DNA of 64,000 nucleotides from Clavelina lepadiformis (lineage: Eukaryota; Chordata; Ascidiacea; Aplousobranchia; Clavelinidae), in assembly GCF_947623445.1 (NCBI RefSeq), contig NC_135240.1, forward strand, positions 9,982,001 to 10,046,000, written 5' to 3'. Shown piece by piece: positions 10,066 to 21,603 of the stretch (position 1 is its first letter; every line of letters starts with the position of its first letter). The notes beneath the pieces were generated by a model. The model did no database searches. It was not told where the DNA came from and saw only the letters and a program-made list of their open reading frames with translations. Both the position numbers and the translations under genes were made by a program.

Positions 10066-11987
10066 GTTGAGCTGTACCAGTATTTATTTTTCAATTAAAT
10101 AAACCACAGCACTCTACATTAATAAAATGACATGGAATTACTTCATACCGAGTATTGAACGCATGGTTAGGGTAATCGTTATTCTTAATCGATTGTCAAT
10201 CGTTAACATTTTATTGATAATCAAATTTTTGTAATTGGTTGATCATTCGATCTGTAGGGTAATAACAAAATGTACAATGTGCACATCATGAATAGGAATT
10301 GTAACAGCAAAACTATTAGACCATAGCCTACTACAGGTCTAGGTTCAGTTTACAGACATATATTTGCATTCTACAATATTTTAAAAATGGGTTACATTTT
10401 GAGTTACATTGGAGTAGAAAATACCACTTTACTCAATTGATTACTCGGCTAATGTACTAGAAGTAATGATTCAAGCTCTGGAAGTGTATGAAAAGTAATC
10501 AATTTTTTCGTCCAAAACCACACAGTTTGTTCGAATTAATTGACCAAAATCATTTATCAAAAACTTTTTACACTAACGTTTAATCCATTACTTCGTAGAC
10601 GTAATCACTCCAGCCCTGGTTGAACGTAACTGAAAATAATACAAAACTTACACAACTCAGCTACTGCTATGAAAGTTTGACTTGAAATCTGTCTGTATGA
10701 GTACATACAATTAAAATGCATGCAATATCTGCACTCGACCCAGTGGCATGTGTCACCATCCTTTAATGAAACCTATCACTCAATGGAATAGACAGAGTTT
10801 TGTTTCTAGTGCATACCGTCAAAAAAACATAAATTTTGCAAAATTAAACCTCAATACTACTGGCAAGTAAATATTTCTTGTGGTGTGAATCTGCTTTGCC
10901 AAGAGACAACAATGATGCCACCGTACCATAAATCAACCCATGCAGTTAGAATGGTTCTTAAAAAATAATGGTTGGACCACCAATCAAAAATGTTCGAAAT
11001 CAAAAAATGTGGTTTGTAAAATTTCCCAGCAGTCTTATTTCATTAAGTAGTGTCGGATTGCCAGCTAAAGAATGCAATCCAAAAAAAAGCTGTTGAAAAG
11101 CTTTGAAGAGCTAAAAAAGCTTTTGAAGCTAAAAGCTAAAGAATGCAATCCAATAATACAGTAGTGTGTATAAAAGATCAATGTTTCATGTGCGATCGTT
11201 TGGATCGACAGTAACTAATATAATACAGAAGTATTGCAGACCAAGTATTTAGCCTATTTACTAAAAAACCACAAAAATTCCCATAACTGACTAAGGTTAA
11301 TCTATAATCTTGATCAGGCCAACCGGTACTTAAAGTTCAGGTCAGGGTCAAGTTAATTTTTAACCAAGAAAGTGCACGTTCAAATAAGAACGCGCAAAAC
11401 AAGCCTTTTTCGAAAATATTGACAAATTTATAGCCATGAATCGTCCTAATGGGTAAATTTGCACATCTGTAAAGCCAAGTTAAAAACACCGGTACCCATC
11501 ACTATCATAGCTTAACCACTGTGCTTTCGCCTACCTAGGCAATAGACCTTCCAAGACCAAACCTCCAAAGCAATTGTTTACGTCATCAAAGGTTAAATTA
11601 GGACTGGATGAGTCTCGCAGTAAAAAAAATATTCAGAAAAGCCAAAATTATTATTTAGTAAAATACTGTAATAAGTTTTTTATAAAAAAGACTTTTGTAC
11701 ACTTTGATCGGCGTAAAGTTGATTAGAAATTTTTTAAATTCAAAGCGTAAATATATTAAAATTTCAAAAATAAAAATGAAAATGAAGCTAATATTTAAAT
11801 CAAAGTTCTAAAAATTAAAAACAGTCGGATCTTACGAATAGAACAAATAAAGTACAGGTATTCCAAATTGGCCGAAAAAGTATAGCAATTACTCAGTCCA
11901 AAGATATTTAAACAAATGACTAGAAACTACCCTTTTGCGCATGACGTCATTTTTGTTTCTTTTAGACTTTAGAGTATTATCTTAGAG
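10066..11987. other. Intergenic stretch, no gene seen
   Basis: There is no recognisable coding exon. It starts with the likely promoter and 5' end of the NDUFA4-family gene. Two patches (about 10440-10480 and 10565-10615) read toward CTCTGG or CCCTGG ends, resembling single ends of decayed hAT elements without partners. A short duplication of CTAAAGAATGCAATCCAA with an AGCTTTTGAAGCT-rich spacer lies at 11068-11150. Confidence 0.5.
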
Positions 11988-13183
11988 CAGGGGTGTCAAA
12001 CTCAATCGCACCAGGGGCCAAAACTCAAAACTTATTTAACGCCGCGGGCCGTAAGGATAAAACTTGATTGAACGTTTCGTGACACGAGTACATGAATTGG
12101 AACAGTCAGCGAAACAGCACCAAATTTTTGTTTTTTTGGCGGTTTTGGCTGGGAATAAATCGATTTGTTCTATCGTATGATGAGGCAACTGTTGTGCTGC
12201 TATATTGTGCGATTTGTTATAATCTTGTTTCTTGCTTGAAAAAAGTAAGTTTGTAGAGGTTGGTAGTCTGTCGAGGTTGGGGTTGTTGGAATGCAGAGGT
12301 TTGATGCCGACAGATACAGTTACAGATGCAGATGCAGAGTTTATCGGTCTTAGCTTACGTTATTGACTTAGTTAACCTACTACATTAGTATCTGACTCTA
12401 TTGTTGCGTGCGGTTAGAATTCTCTAACCTTATTGACGGCGATGCGTTCTTATTATTTTATGACAAATACCGTTTGCCAGAATGGCTTTTATTGTAGGTG
12501 CTGTACACTTTCTCAATATTACAAATAACCGAGAACACAAGTCATGCGACTGTTTGCACGATATCTACTGATTCAATCACCATGACTACAGTAGTACGGT
12601 ATTACATATGTCTATAACTTCGCGTCTGTGACTGAGGTTCTGAGGCTCTGAGGGAGTCTCACACAGAAGTTCAAGCTTATAAAACGTGCTGCGATGTGGC
12701 GGAAATATATGACAAAAAAAGCATGAACATTTCAAAGCGTGTGAACGTGAAAATCGGTGCGTTTGCAATGCAAATTAAATTCGGTTAAGTTGGAAACAGT
12801 TACTTGGAAGCGACCTGGTAACGTACTAAATAAGGAGCTTTCACACGAAGTTATTCGTAGCAAGTTTTCAAATATACCAACGGTAGTTTGCAGTGTTCTG
12901 AAAAGGCAAGTTTTAAACTCCATTTACTAGCTGGAAAACTCTTTCATAAGAATGATGTGGCGGGACTGAAAGTTTAAAAACTCCAATTGTTCTGGAAAAC
13001 ACATTTCTATGAAAGACGTAAGGATTTTACAAAAGCCAGCCAAGCCGCCACAAGTTATACTGCACAATGATCTCGCGGGCCGGAAATAGTTCAATGTATA
13101 AAATAGCATTGCGGGCCAAGTTTTATTGTAAAGCGGGCCGGATGTGGCCCGCGGGCCGGGAGTTTGACACCTATGTCTTAGAG
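11980..13183. mobile_element. hAT-type element, 1.19 kb, non-autonomous
   Basis: The element is 11988-13175. Its left end is CAGGGGTGTCAAACTC and its right end is GAGTTTGACACCTATG, which form a 16 bp inverted repeat with one or two mismatches. The flanks carry an identical 8 bp duplication, TCTTAGAG (11980-11987 and 13176-13183). Subterminal GCGGGCC boxes repeat near both ends. No reading frame longer than about 90 codons occurs, and none resembles a transposase. The duplication again has TA at its centre. Confidence 0.88.
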
Positions 13184-13740
13184 CATTTTCTACTTTCAAC
13201 ATGGTCAGGGTTCACTGCATAACAATATTCAATTGAAGATTTTCAGATCTGTTTGCTGCCGGAACCGTTACGTCTTATTAATTATTACACTGCAGTTATC
13301 GGGATACATTGGATGTTAATTTGAAATTAATTATTGAAATCAGGTGAGAATTTTACGATCATCAATTAGCTTTGTTTCAGTTGCGTGACCTGAGTGATAA
13401 TGCTGCTGTTTTGTAGCAAGGCATAGCTAAAGATAAAGTTGGATAAAGATAAAGTTTTGTAGCCTGCACCGCATTATTTTTGCTCTGCAGACTTTCGGAA
13501 TTAGATTTTCTAATTTATAGACATGTTACATTACTTTACTTACATTACTTAACAAAAAAGTATAGTATATAACTAAAATTAAAAACTGGAACTTAGATAT
13601 TAAGCCAAAAAACTCAAATGTTAATTTACCCTTTGGTTTGTTAAAGGAATATATCTTTGCATTGACAAATAATTAATTTCCATCAACGCAGAAACGTCCT
13701 CTTTAGCGCCCTCGACACAATTACTTGGCCACGACAAGCA

Positions 13741-13760
13741 TTTTCATTCCTTTCTGATTG
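13741..13760 (+). promoter_or_regulatory. Possible TOP-type transcription start of RPL10A
   Basis: A pyrimidine tract CCTTTCT (13749-13755) lies about 40 bp before the RPL10A start codon. Vertebrate and tunicate ribosomal protein mRNAs usually start at a C inside such a tract. The exact start site is not visible from sequence alone. Confidence 0.35.
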
Positions 13761-13790
13761 TGTTTGTTTCGTTTGTGGACGTGTTCGAAG

Positions 13791-16580
13791 ATGAGGTAAT
13801 GAATCTTAGTTAATCTTTGCTATTACTGAATATTTGCCTTCAAGCAGGTTGTTTATTTCTGTTAAACGATGTACTTGTGCCCCATGATGTTATATTTGCA
13901 TGTATTATCGTAACAAAAAGTTGCCGAATCTTATACCTGAGGGCAGCAAACATCTAATGTGTAGGCATAATTAGCCTACATCAATTTTGCTAATTTGTAT
14001 CGCGTATTAGATTTTGTTGCTTCATATTTTCATTTGACTGTTTTTCTACTTTTTAAGACTCTACATTTTAATGTAATGTAACTAATGCGGATGTCTGCAA
14101 AATATAAAGGTTTGCTGAAACCTTTTTAAAAACTTTGTCCTAGTTTATAGTTAGTTCAAATAACAGATACTGGTTTGGGGTAGATGACATACTAGTTGAT
14201 AAAAAAAGTTTACCAAACCTTGGCGATAGCGAGTTAATTCTAAGTAGGCTAGATGCATGGAAAAAATTAGTCAAATACTGGTATAGGACAATTCAAATCA
14301 ACAACTTGTACTATAACCATAGTTGAAAGTGTGGTACCTGCATACATCTGATTCATCACCGTGCACTCGCCAAACTGCTTTATCTTGATGTTGGTACCTA
14401 TATAATAAGTAAGATAAAAATTGAGACTGCATTGTATGCCATTAAGGCAAAATTTGCTTCTTTTCGTGCACTATATCTCGCCGAAGACTGCTAGACTTCC
14501 CAGTTCGATCCTATAACAGTTAGAGCTAATCATTCTCTGATATAATACAGAATTATCCAATTTGTTAGACAATCAAGGTTATGCCAAAATTTCATCTACC
14601 GGTATGTACCCAGTATGTTATTTAAATGTAACTATATTTAGGGTACAGTTTTCAAAGGTGGCCAAGCGAAAGCAAACATTTATTTTTGAGGCATCTTATT
14701 AGTTCAGTTGTGTGGCAAACTACTTCACATTATGGACATGTTCAGTTTTAAGTTGGTTGATTATTAAGTACTTATGCAAGAAATGTCGTATGTTTTGCAG
14801 CAAAGTTTCAAGAGACACATTGTTTGAATGTGTTGGGAATGTCCTCAAAGGCGCCCAAGAAAAAAAACGTGGCTTCTTGGAAACTGTGGAGCTGCAAGTT
14901 TCATTGAAAAACTATGATCCACAGAAGGACAAACGTTTTTCTGGAACTGTAAAGTATGTTTAACCAAAGCACACTAATCTGTAGTGTGTGTTGGTAGTCC
15001 TTAACTGGACGGACTCTTACCCAGGGTCTTAAAATGTTTGGGTAGCAAATCCTTAAGGTTTTGCAAACAAGTTTTAGTCGGGGACGTTAGCTGCCTTGAC
15101 GTACGTGTATTTTATTGGTAAAATGTTTAAGAGTATGTAATTGACATCTGTATATAATAATTTAAATTCAACATTTTTGGTAAATATATTTTAATTGTCA
15201 CAGGCTTCCCCATGTGCCACGAGAGAAGTTCCGAGTCTGTGTGCTTGGAGATGCTGCTCATTGTGATGAAGCAAATGCGAACGAAATTCCATGCATGGAT
15301 GTTGAAGCATTAAAAAAACTAAACAAAGACAAAAAGCTTGTTAAGAAGCTTGGTAAGTAATATGTTATACTAGTTATAGTGCAAAACCAGCTTTACTTAT
15401 GTTCAATGATGTCTTTGTTTTAATTTCTGAACTACCATGTTGATTAAAATTCTGAGAACCTAAGTAAAACTGAAAATAAGATTGCAAATTTTTTAAATTG
15501 AAGCTTGCTATTGAGACATTGTATTTATTAACACAGCAAAGAAATATGATGCCTTTGTTGCTTCTGAATCACTCATCAAGCAGATCCCAAGATTGCTCGG
15601 ACCTGGACTTAACAAGGCTGGCAAGTTTCCAACCCTTGTTACTCACCAAGAGCCAATGGTTGGCAAGGTAAGCCGGTTCTACTTTATGTATATAATAACT
15701 GCATTGTTGGGCTTTGTAAAATATTTATCACAGAAATGTGATATTAATCAAATCCTTGATTGATTGATTAAATCCTTGGGGGCATCTTATTTGTGGATAT
15801 TTTTCTACAGATTCGTGATATCAAATGCACCATCAAGTTTCAGATGAAGAAAGTTCTTTGTTTGGCAGTTGCTGTTGGCAACGTTTCCATGACTGAAGAT
15901 GAGTTGGTTCAAAATGTCAACTTAGGCATCAATTTCTTGGTGAGAAAATTTTTCACTCTGTAGCTTTACCATAAGCTTAGCAGAAGAAGCACATGCTAGA
16001 ACCCACCAGTGTGTAATTGCTGCCTGGGCGTAGAAAATGTGCTAAATTAAAATTCAAGGATTCGCTAACACCAGTTCAAGGTAAACCTTATTAGCTGGAG
16101 TTTGATAGTAACCTGAGAAACACTTAGCTGATAATCAAAGTGTGCGTAGTACGGACAGTCTATCAGTCTTTTTTAATGTTTATAGCCAGACTTCCCATCT
16201 GCGTAGACTAAAAAATAAGCACGCCCATCCCACGCAAAATAAATTATTGTAATAATTTCCTTAGTGCACTGTATTTTCTGCTTGAGTTCGCCAATTTGGT
16301 GGTTTTTCATTACATTGACAAAACCTCATCTGATAATAGATAACCTTCGTTGAATGAAAAGACGATTATGAAATTCTCTACGATAATTTGTTTAACAGCA
16401 ATTTTTAAAATCCCTTAAAGACGAACTGTACTGTATTTCATGATACACCACGAGTGTATATAAATAAAAAATACGTATGTTTTGCTTGTGTTTCAGGTAT
16501 CACTATTGAAGAAAAACTGGCAAAACGTTCGCTCTCTCCATTTGAAGAGTACTATGGGAAGACCACAACGATTGTACTAG
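13791..16580 (+). CDS. RPL10A: Ribosomal protein L10a (uL1), large-subunit protein
   Basis: Six exons join in phase: 13791-13795, 14801-14953, 15204-15352, 15537-15667, 15811-15939 and 16497-16580, giving 216 residues (human 217). Exon 1 codes only ATG AG, so methionine and part of Ser2 sit alone before a 1 kb intron, a common layout in ribosomal protein genes. Recognisable segments are [67 protein letters not shown] and the C-terminus [11 protein letters not shown]. The protein forms the L1 stalk of the 60S subunit near the E site. AATAAA at 16588-16593 follows the stop by 8 bases. Two introns hold candidate box C/D snoRNAs. Confidence 0.98.
13875..13949 (+). ncRNA. Candidate box C/D snoRNA in RPL10A intron 1
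   Basis: A C-box-like ATGATGT (13884-13890) and a D box CTGA (13937-13940) are 46 bases apart. They are brought together by a terminal stem: TTGTGCCC before the C box pairs with GGGCAGCAA after the D box, with one bulged base. The length of about 75 nt and the position in a ribosomal protein intron fit this class. The would-be guide upstream of D ends GAATCTTATAC. I do not recognise its rRNA target. Confidence 0.45.
15395..15465 (+). ncRNA. Candidate box C/D snoRNA in RPL10A intron 3
   Basis: It shows a terminal stem of ACTTATGTTC (15395-15404) with GAACCTAAGT (15456-15465), pairing 9 of 10. A C box ATGATGT (15406-15412), a D' CTGA (15427-15430), a C'-like TTGATTA (15440-15446) and a D box CTGA (15452-15455) follow in order. 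The segment before D' (15413-15425, CTTTGTTTTAATT) is complementary to ATTAAAACAAAG, which I recall from the conserved AATTAAAACAAAGC stretch of 28S rRNA. This suggests a 2'-O-methylation guide. The target is from memory and not computed. Confidence 0.6.
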
Positions 16581-18561
16581 TCATTCAAATAAAATGATTT
16601 CTGTGCAATATTTTCATTCGATTTGTGTCAGATTATCGCTCAGTTATCAGTTGGTATATTTTTTTGTCAAACAGGAAATTGTTCCCAGGTAGCTTTGAGA
16701 AGCGATATCTCATGACATTTAGCAGGAAATTTATATCTTGTAAGAAAATGCAAACGTATGGTTATTGAAGTCACAGAATGTTAGTCAATATTTTGTTTAA
16801 TTGTTGATATGCAATTCGTCGTAGGTCCAGTAGCGCAATACACATTCACGATCCGTTACTACACCCGCATAAAATAGATAAAAGCTACGGCCATGTTTCT
16901 ATTTCATATACTGCTAAGCGTCAGAAGCTGCTTTAAGGACGCTTACATGCTTGTAAACCCATTCTCTTAACCTAACCGCCCAACTTTAGCAAGATGCTGC
17001 GTGACCTGCTTGCAATGATATACAGTAGTTATTTAGTTAAATAAAACGAAGTTAAATTTTAACAAACTGCTGATATTGCACTGGAAAATACGGTGTGTTG
17101 AAAGTGTTCGCGGACCGCACAAAATCTGTACCAGGGTTTGGACCACCTCGCCTTAAGCTATTATTTCATGAAATCGCCATACACCATAGTCGGCATATCC
17201 ACTATTCATCACGTAATATCTTAGTTGAAGGAAATTTAGCGGCATGATTTCCTAATGGAAAAATTATACTATTTATTTGATTCTGAATGTTTATCTTTCA
17301 GTGCAGTTTTGGGCCTCAGTATTGTGCCTTCTTTTGGCGACAGAAACGGGATTCTGGTGCCTAGGATTGAGTTTCTTTTGTGCGGTTTTCTTTTACCATC
17401 CATTTGTTGTGCACTTATGATATTTATTGTCATTTTAATCAAACCATGTCACTTCATATACTTATTTCCGCTGTTAATATCCGTGTTTTTATTGTTAGGG
17501 AACATGTCTTCTACATCTTCCAATAGCGTAGTTATTTGGGTTATTTCAATTTTAAATTCGTTAAACTTAGGAACTAATTTGTGGGTTTGGTGACCATGCT
17601 AACTTGCCATCTTATAGCAAAATGTTTTTATTGCTATCTTGCTTGTTTTGAGTTCTTGGGTTTTGCCACTTTTTCCTGCTTGTTAATTGTTCGTGAGCAT
17701 ATGATTTGTTGTGCTATAACTACAACGGTTATCATCCAAACTTTTGCTCCGCACACAAATTGTGACAAATAAACAATAAAAAGTACTCCTAATAAAATCA
17801 CATATATCTAACTCTGGCAATAGAATGTTAAACTCATGAATGCATTTTTTGGCCAAAAGAGTCAAATTTCATCAATTTTCAATTACATTACAGCCTACAA
17901 CAATGTTAATTGAAAGTTTTTAACTTCCGTTTACTAGGGCCATCCCCGTCCTGAAAAAGCAACACCAGCCATCCTGGCCTCTGATTGGTCTAACAAATTT
18001 TTTTAACCATTACGTGGAACTTTCAAAAAAATCATGGAAATCGAAACATTTTAACAATATACGGCTCCTTAAACACCTTGAAATGATATGTATTTTCATA
18101 TTTATACGTTTACGGTAGCTACCAATTCATGGTTTACACTTTTGAAATATCACATACATCCAAATTTTTGGAAATACATGTATAACGATTTTGAAACGCC
18201 GTATACTCACCCATATTATATGTTTTCCAATAGGTTTTAGCCGATAAAGTCGCAAACAGGGACGCAAACCTTAGTAGCTTCGCTGTCCAACAGAGGAGGT
18301 AATAGTTCTACTTAAGTTATTGCAATTTTCTGACCTGTTACAATAAGACTTATCTAGGGGGTTACTCGGAAAGTCTGTGATAATATTATGAATTAATGTA
18401 ATATAAGATTGTGTAAAACATAGAATTCTCGTCTATCGAATCAGCGAAGCATAACACTGCGTGACGTAATCGATTGCTTCCCAGTTATTGGGCGTGCAGT
18501 ACGAGTTATCACTTATCAGTCTCTTCTTGCTATTACGTTCAACGCCGCAACATGTCTTTTT
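16581..18561. other. Intergenic stretch after RPL10A, no supported gene
   Basis: It begins with the RPL10A polyadenylation signal. A copy of repeat R4 lies inverted near 16920-17060. An open frame at 17255-17593 (112 codons) is rich in leucine, isoleucine and phenylalanine. The opposite strand also reads openly in pieces, which suggests an AT-rich or decayed repeat rather than a membrane protein gene. I see no splice-supported exons. Confidence 0.5.
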
Positions 18562-18792
18562 GCTGTTGCTGTGACAATGCTTTATCTTGATGTATTCGTT
18601 CAAAGAAGCTTCAATATAATCAGAATATACAGTTGTCAAGGTGTACAATTAATTCTAAGATTAAGAAAAGCAGAACAACGACCTTGAGGCTCATTTATCA
18701 TCGAGGATAATAAACATTTCAACCGACAAACGTTGTAGTGATTTGGTCGCCCTTACAGGATAAGGTACGACATACAACCATTTCATTACAAG
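18562..18792 (+). repeat. Dispersed repeat R3, copy 1
   Basis: It is nearly identical to 39251-39480. Long shared runs include CGTTCAAAGAAGCTTCAATA, AGTTGTCAAGGTGTACAATT, AACAACGACCTTGAGGCTCA and TCATCGAGGATAATAAACA. High identity suggests recent spread. It lacks obvious coding capacity and terminal repeats. Confidence 0.8.
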
Positions 18793-19075
18793 TCTTTTCA
18801 TGGCTTAACTCAAACGATGATTCCTCACCACTCGAGCCCCGGTTACCGAGCTAGCCACTGTGCTATGATAGAGACACCCATTTAATATATATACTTTTTA
18901 TTATATCATGTTTGCCCGAATATAGAACTGTTCATCAGGTCCACTGAACGGAAGCAAGCAACGTAAATGCCTTACCGAAGCCAAGGGCTTTACTTACCGA
19001 TGAGGAATCACGTTTAAGTTGTGCAAAGATTTTACTTAGCTCGAGGATAAAGGTTGCCATATCACAGAATACCAA
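18793..19075. repeat. SINE fragments, copy C (rearranged)
   Basis: The first part, reversed, reads GTGGCTAGCTCGGTAACC, GGTGAGGAATCAT and AGTTAAGCCATG, matching the tail of the SINE at 21291-21603. The second part has TAGAACTGTTCATCAGGTCCA, reverse-oriented relative to the centre, followed by a plus-oriented tail with GATGAGGAATCACGTTTAAG. Two fragments therefore seem fused head to head. Confidence 0.5.
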
Positions 19076-19214
19076 TAACTAAAACTTGTTGTTAGATTTC
19101 TGTGATCATACCATACCAATGGTTGCGAAATACCTTGCAGCACATCATTGAGGTTTCTTTTATGGGAAATACCCTTAGAGCAAAGGGGGAAAATCTATGG
19201 ATAACATACAGTAA

Positions 19215-19625
19215 GTTATAGGGGGATCTGGTTGGCAAGATTTTTCTGATCGCATACACTTAACAATGGAAACGTCGACACACTTTGATTACATTTAAAT
19301 TACAAGCGTTCTGGTCATGGGATTGTAAGGATTTCGCTCATGTAAGTAGCATATAAATTCTTTAAACGCAATAAAGATAAAATTTTAAAAATATGTTGCC
19401 TAGTTCTTACTTTACAACGGTTTGAATCCTACATACTGGACTTGTTTGGTATGACGTCGGGATACGTGGTCAGTAAAGCAAGCAACATAAAATGCCCAAG
19501 AAATTGCGTGTTATCTGCGGCATGTTACATAGGATAATTCTGTTTGGCATGCCAAGCAAAGTTTAAAATAATCAACTGGAAGTAAGTATACAAAGCGAAT
19601 TGTTACATTCAAACGCGCTTCATAA
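19215..19625. repeat. Dispersed repeat R2, copy 2
   Basis: It matches 3130-3515 in order, for example TTAAATTACAAGCGTTCTGG and GTTTAAAATAATCAACTGGA. It adjoins an inverted copy of its own GAATCCTACG/CGTAGGATTC motif at 19637-19700. Confidence 0.65.
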
Positions 19626-19719
19626 ACCACTCAACCTCTTCGAATCCTACGCTGACCATGTAACGTGACTTTGTATCGAACTCGTCCAGTGCGTAGGATT
19701 CAAAGCACTGTAAATTAAG

Positions 19720-20791
19720 AACTAGGCCAGAGGTCGGCAACCTGCGGCTCCGGAGCCGCATGCGGCTCTTTCAGCCCTCTGCTCTGGCTCCCGTGACTTT
19801 AAACACTGCGAGCTTGGGCAATACAAAAAAATTTGTTGTAAATTAATAACGACTCTATAGTTTAAACTAGTTTTGTTGAAAATTATGACTTACAAATCCG
19901 TTTAGTATGTTTTTTCATTAAGATTTAATGCTTTTATCTTGCTAAGAAAAAAAAACCTTCAGGACTGTTTGGAATAATGGCGGCTCATCACGGCTTACAA
20001 TGCATGTATGCGGACAGATTCTGATTTGCCCGCCCTCCTCTGTGAAACGATAAAGAGCATATTGTTACGTGTTTACCGCACAATTAATGTTAGCATTATC
20101 TTATACCTGGCAGTGTCACGATGCAGTGTGTAGTAGCCTGTAGCATTTTGTAAACAGTTTAAAAGTGTCAGATACTCTTTGTTAAATATGTAAATCTGTA
20201 AGGTAAGTATCTTAAATATGTAAGGCCACGCTTCGTCAAAACCACAAATGGAGTGACCTTGAAAAGCTTCAAAAACCAGACAAGCTCGTGTTCGATACGT
20301 GGAATGCCATACCTGACTCTTACATGAACATGAAAAAATATGCATTTGGAGTTCTGTCGATATTTGGATCAACATATTTATGCGAACAAAGCTTTTCGGT
20401 CATGAATTACTTAAATAATGAACAACGCTCACGCCTAACAGATGAGAGCTTGCAGTCCCAGATGAAACTCAAAGTGTCATCTTATCACGCTAATGTAGAT
20501 GTGCTGTGCAGTGAAATTCAGAAGCAAATATCGCATTAGCTGGGTGGAATAAATGATTATTTGAAAGTGTTGTGTTTAATAGTCGGGTTTTGTTTGTTGA
20601 AATTACAGAATATTCGCATGTACAAAGCAAAAATTTTAAGAAATTCTGCATGAAGTGTAGGCTATAATTACCTTTTGTTTTAGTGGCCAACTCGACAGTT
20701 ACATGTTATGGCTCCGAATAGGTCTTAATTTAAATAAACTTGGGAACATTGGCTCTTTTAATGCTAAAGGTTGCCGACCTCTGAACTAGGC
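19720..20791 (+). mobile_element. hAT element with transposase C-terminal remnant
   Basis: The element is 19728-20783 (1056 bp). Its left end is CAGAGGTCGGCAACCTGCGG and its right end, reversed, is CAGAGGTCGGCAACCTTTAG. The flanks carry an identical 8 bp duplication AACTAGGC (19720-19727 and 20784-20791). It contains the C-terminal end of a hAT transposase (see 20288-20539) but not the catalytic core. It is an internally deleted copy that could move only with help in trans. Confidence 0.9.
20237..20539 (+). pseudogene. hAT transposase fragment, C-terminal dimerisation domain
   Basis: The open frame from the ATG at 20288 codes 83 residues. It has FGSTYLCEQSFSVMNYLNN followed by SRLTDESLQSQMKL, the signature of the hAT dimerisation region in GTF2IRD2-like and ZBED5-like transposases. 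The frame can be extended upstream to about 20237 without an ATG. The DNA-binding finger and the DDE catalytic residues are absent. It sits inside the hAT element at 19728-20783 in plus orientation. Confidence 0.8.
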
Positions 20792-21290
20792 CTAGGCAAC
20801 ATATTTTCAAATTTTTTTCTTTATTGCGCAAAAGAATTAATATGAAACTCACTTGAGCGAAATCATTACAATGTGATGCCCTGAACACTTGTAATTTAAA
20901 AAAGAATTACAGTTGGTCGACTATTTTCATTGCTCATTATAAGCGATCGTAGAACCTAAAACATATGGCACTCGTAACTCGCAAAGGGTCTATACACTAT
21001 GTACACTACACATAGACCACTATAAGAACTTCTGTAAGAACCTAATATAAGAAGGCCTGGTATGCAGACCCTCATGTCTTCTTAGACTTAGAGTTTAATT
21101 ATAGGATTGGGACTCTAGGCTAGGTCTAACATTTAGTCTTAGACTATCATAAGATCACTTTTCCAATGAGCCCATGACTGTCTCTAGGTTATTTCGTTGG
21201 AAGAAAACATATTTCTTACGATTTGTAGTTAACTTTATAAACTCAAATGTTATAACATACCATAGTAACACAAGTCTTCCTTGTAAGATC

Positions 21291-21603
21291 AACAGGTCAT
21301 CTACTCAGTAGCCGAGTGTTTCAATCGCTGGCCTTGTGCGATGCGGTTCATGTTCCATGTTCGATATCCTGTGGCGCCATACCATTGTAATGCCCTTGGG
21401 CATGACATTAATGACACTTGCTCCTGTTCAATGGACATGGCAGTACTAAATCCGGGCATTACTATAAAAAAAATCAGAAGACCAGAACAAAAAATGCGTG
21501 GCAATCAAAACTTACACAAAGGCTAGCTCGGTAACCAGAGCTCTTGCGATGAGGAATTATCCCCGGGTTTAAGTTGTGCAAAGACTTTCCTCAGTCCAAG
21601 GAT
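21291..21603 (+). repeat. tRNA-derived SINE, copy B, interrupted by a hAT element
   Basis: The head has an A-box-like region CAGTAGCCGAGTGTTTCAA and a B-box-like TGTTCGATATCC. The centre has AATGCCCTTGGGCATGACAT and TTGCTCCTGTTCAATGGACA. The tail has GGCTAGCTCGGTAACC, GCGATGAGGAATTAT and GGGTTTAAGTTGTGC. The tail runs into CCAAGGAT, where the BED-finger hAT element inserted; it resumes after 23453 as CCAAGGATAAACATCATC. Confidence 0.65.

Noticed and set aside
10440..10620. A further hAT element ending CCAGCCCTGG
   Set aside because: The candidate ends point in the same direction and no matching left end or target duplication was found.
12586..13202. Minus-strand frames of 60-91 codons within the 1.19 kb hAT element
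   Set aside because: They overlap the terminal repeat and show no hAT transposase motifs.
14954..15203. H/ACA snoRNA in RPL10A intron 2, because several hairpins follow one another
   Set aside because: No H box and ACA tail with the right spacing could be placed, and the hairpins are short.
17255..17593. 112-codon hydrophobic frame that could look like a membrane protein
   Set aside because: It has no known family and no splice or neighbour support, and the T-rich composition explains the hydrophobic residues. The opposite strand also reads open in pieces.
21300..21380. A tRNA gene, because A-box-like and B-box-like sequences are present
   Set aside because: The stems do not close into a cloverleaf and the sequence continues into the SINE body, so it is the SINE head.
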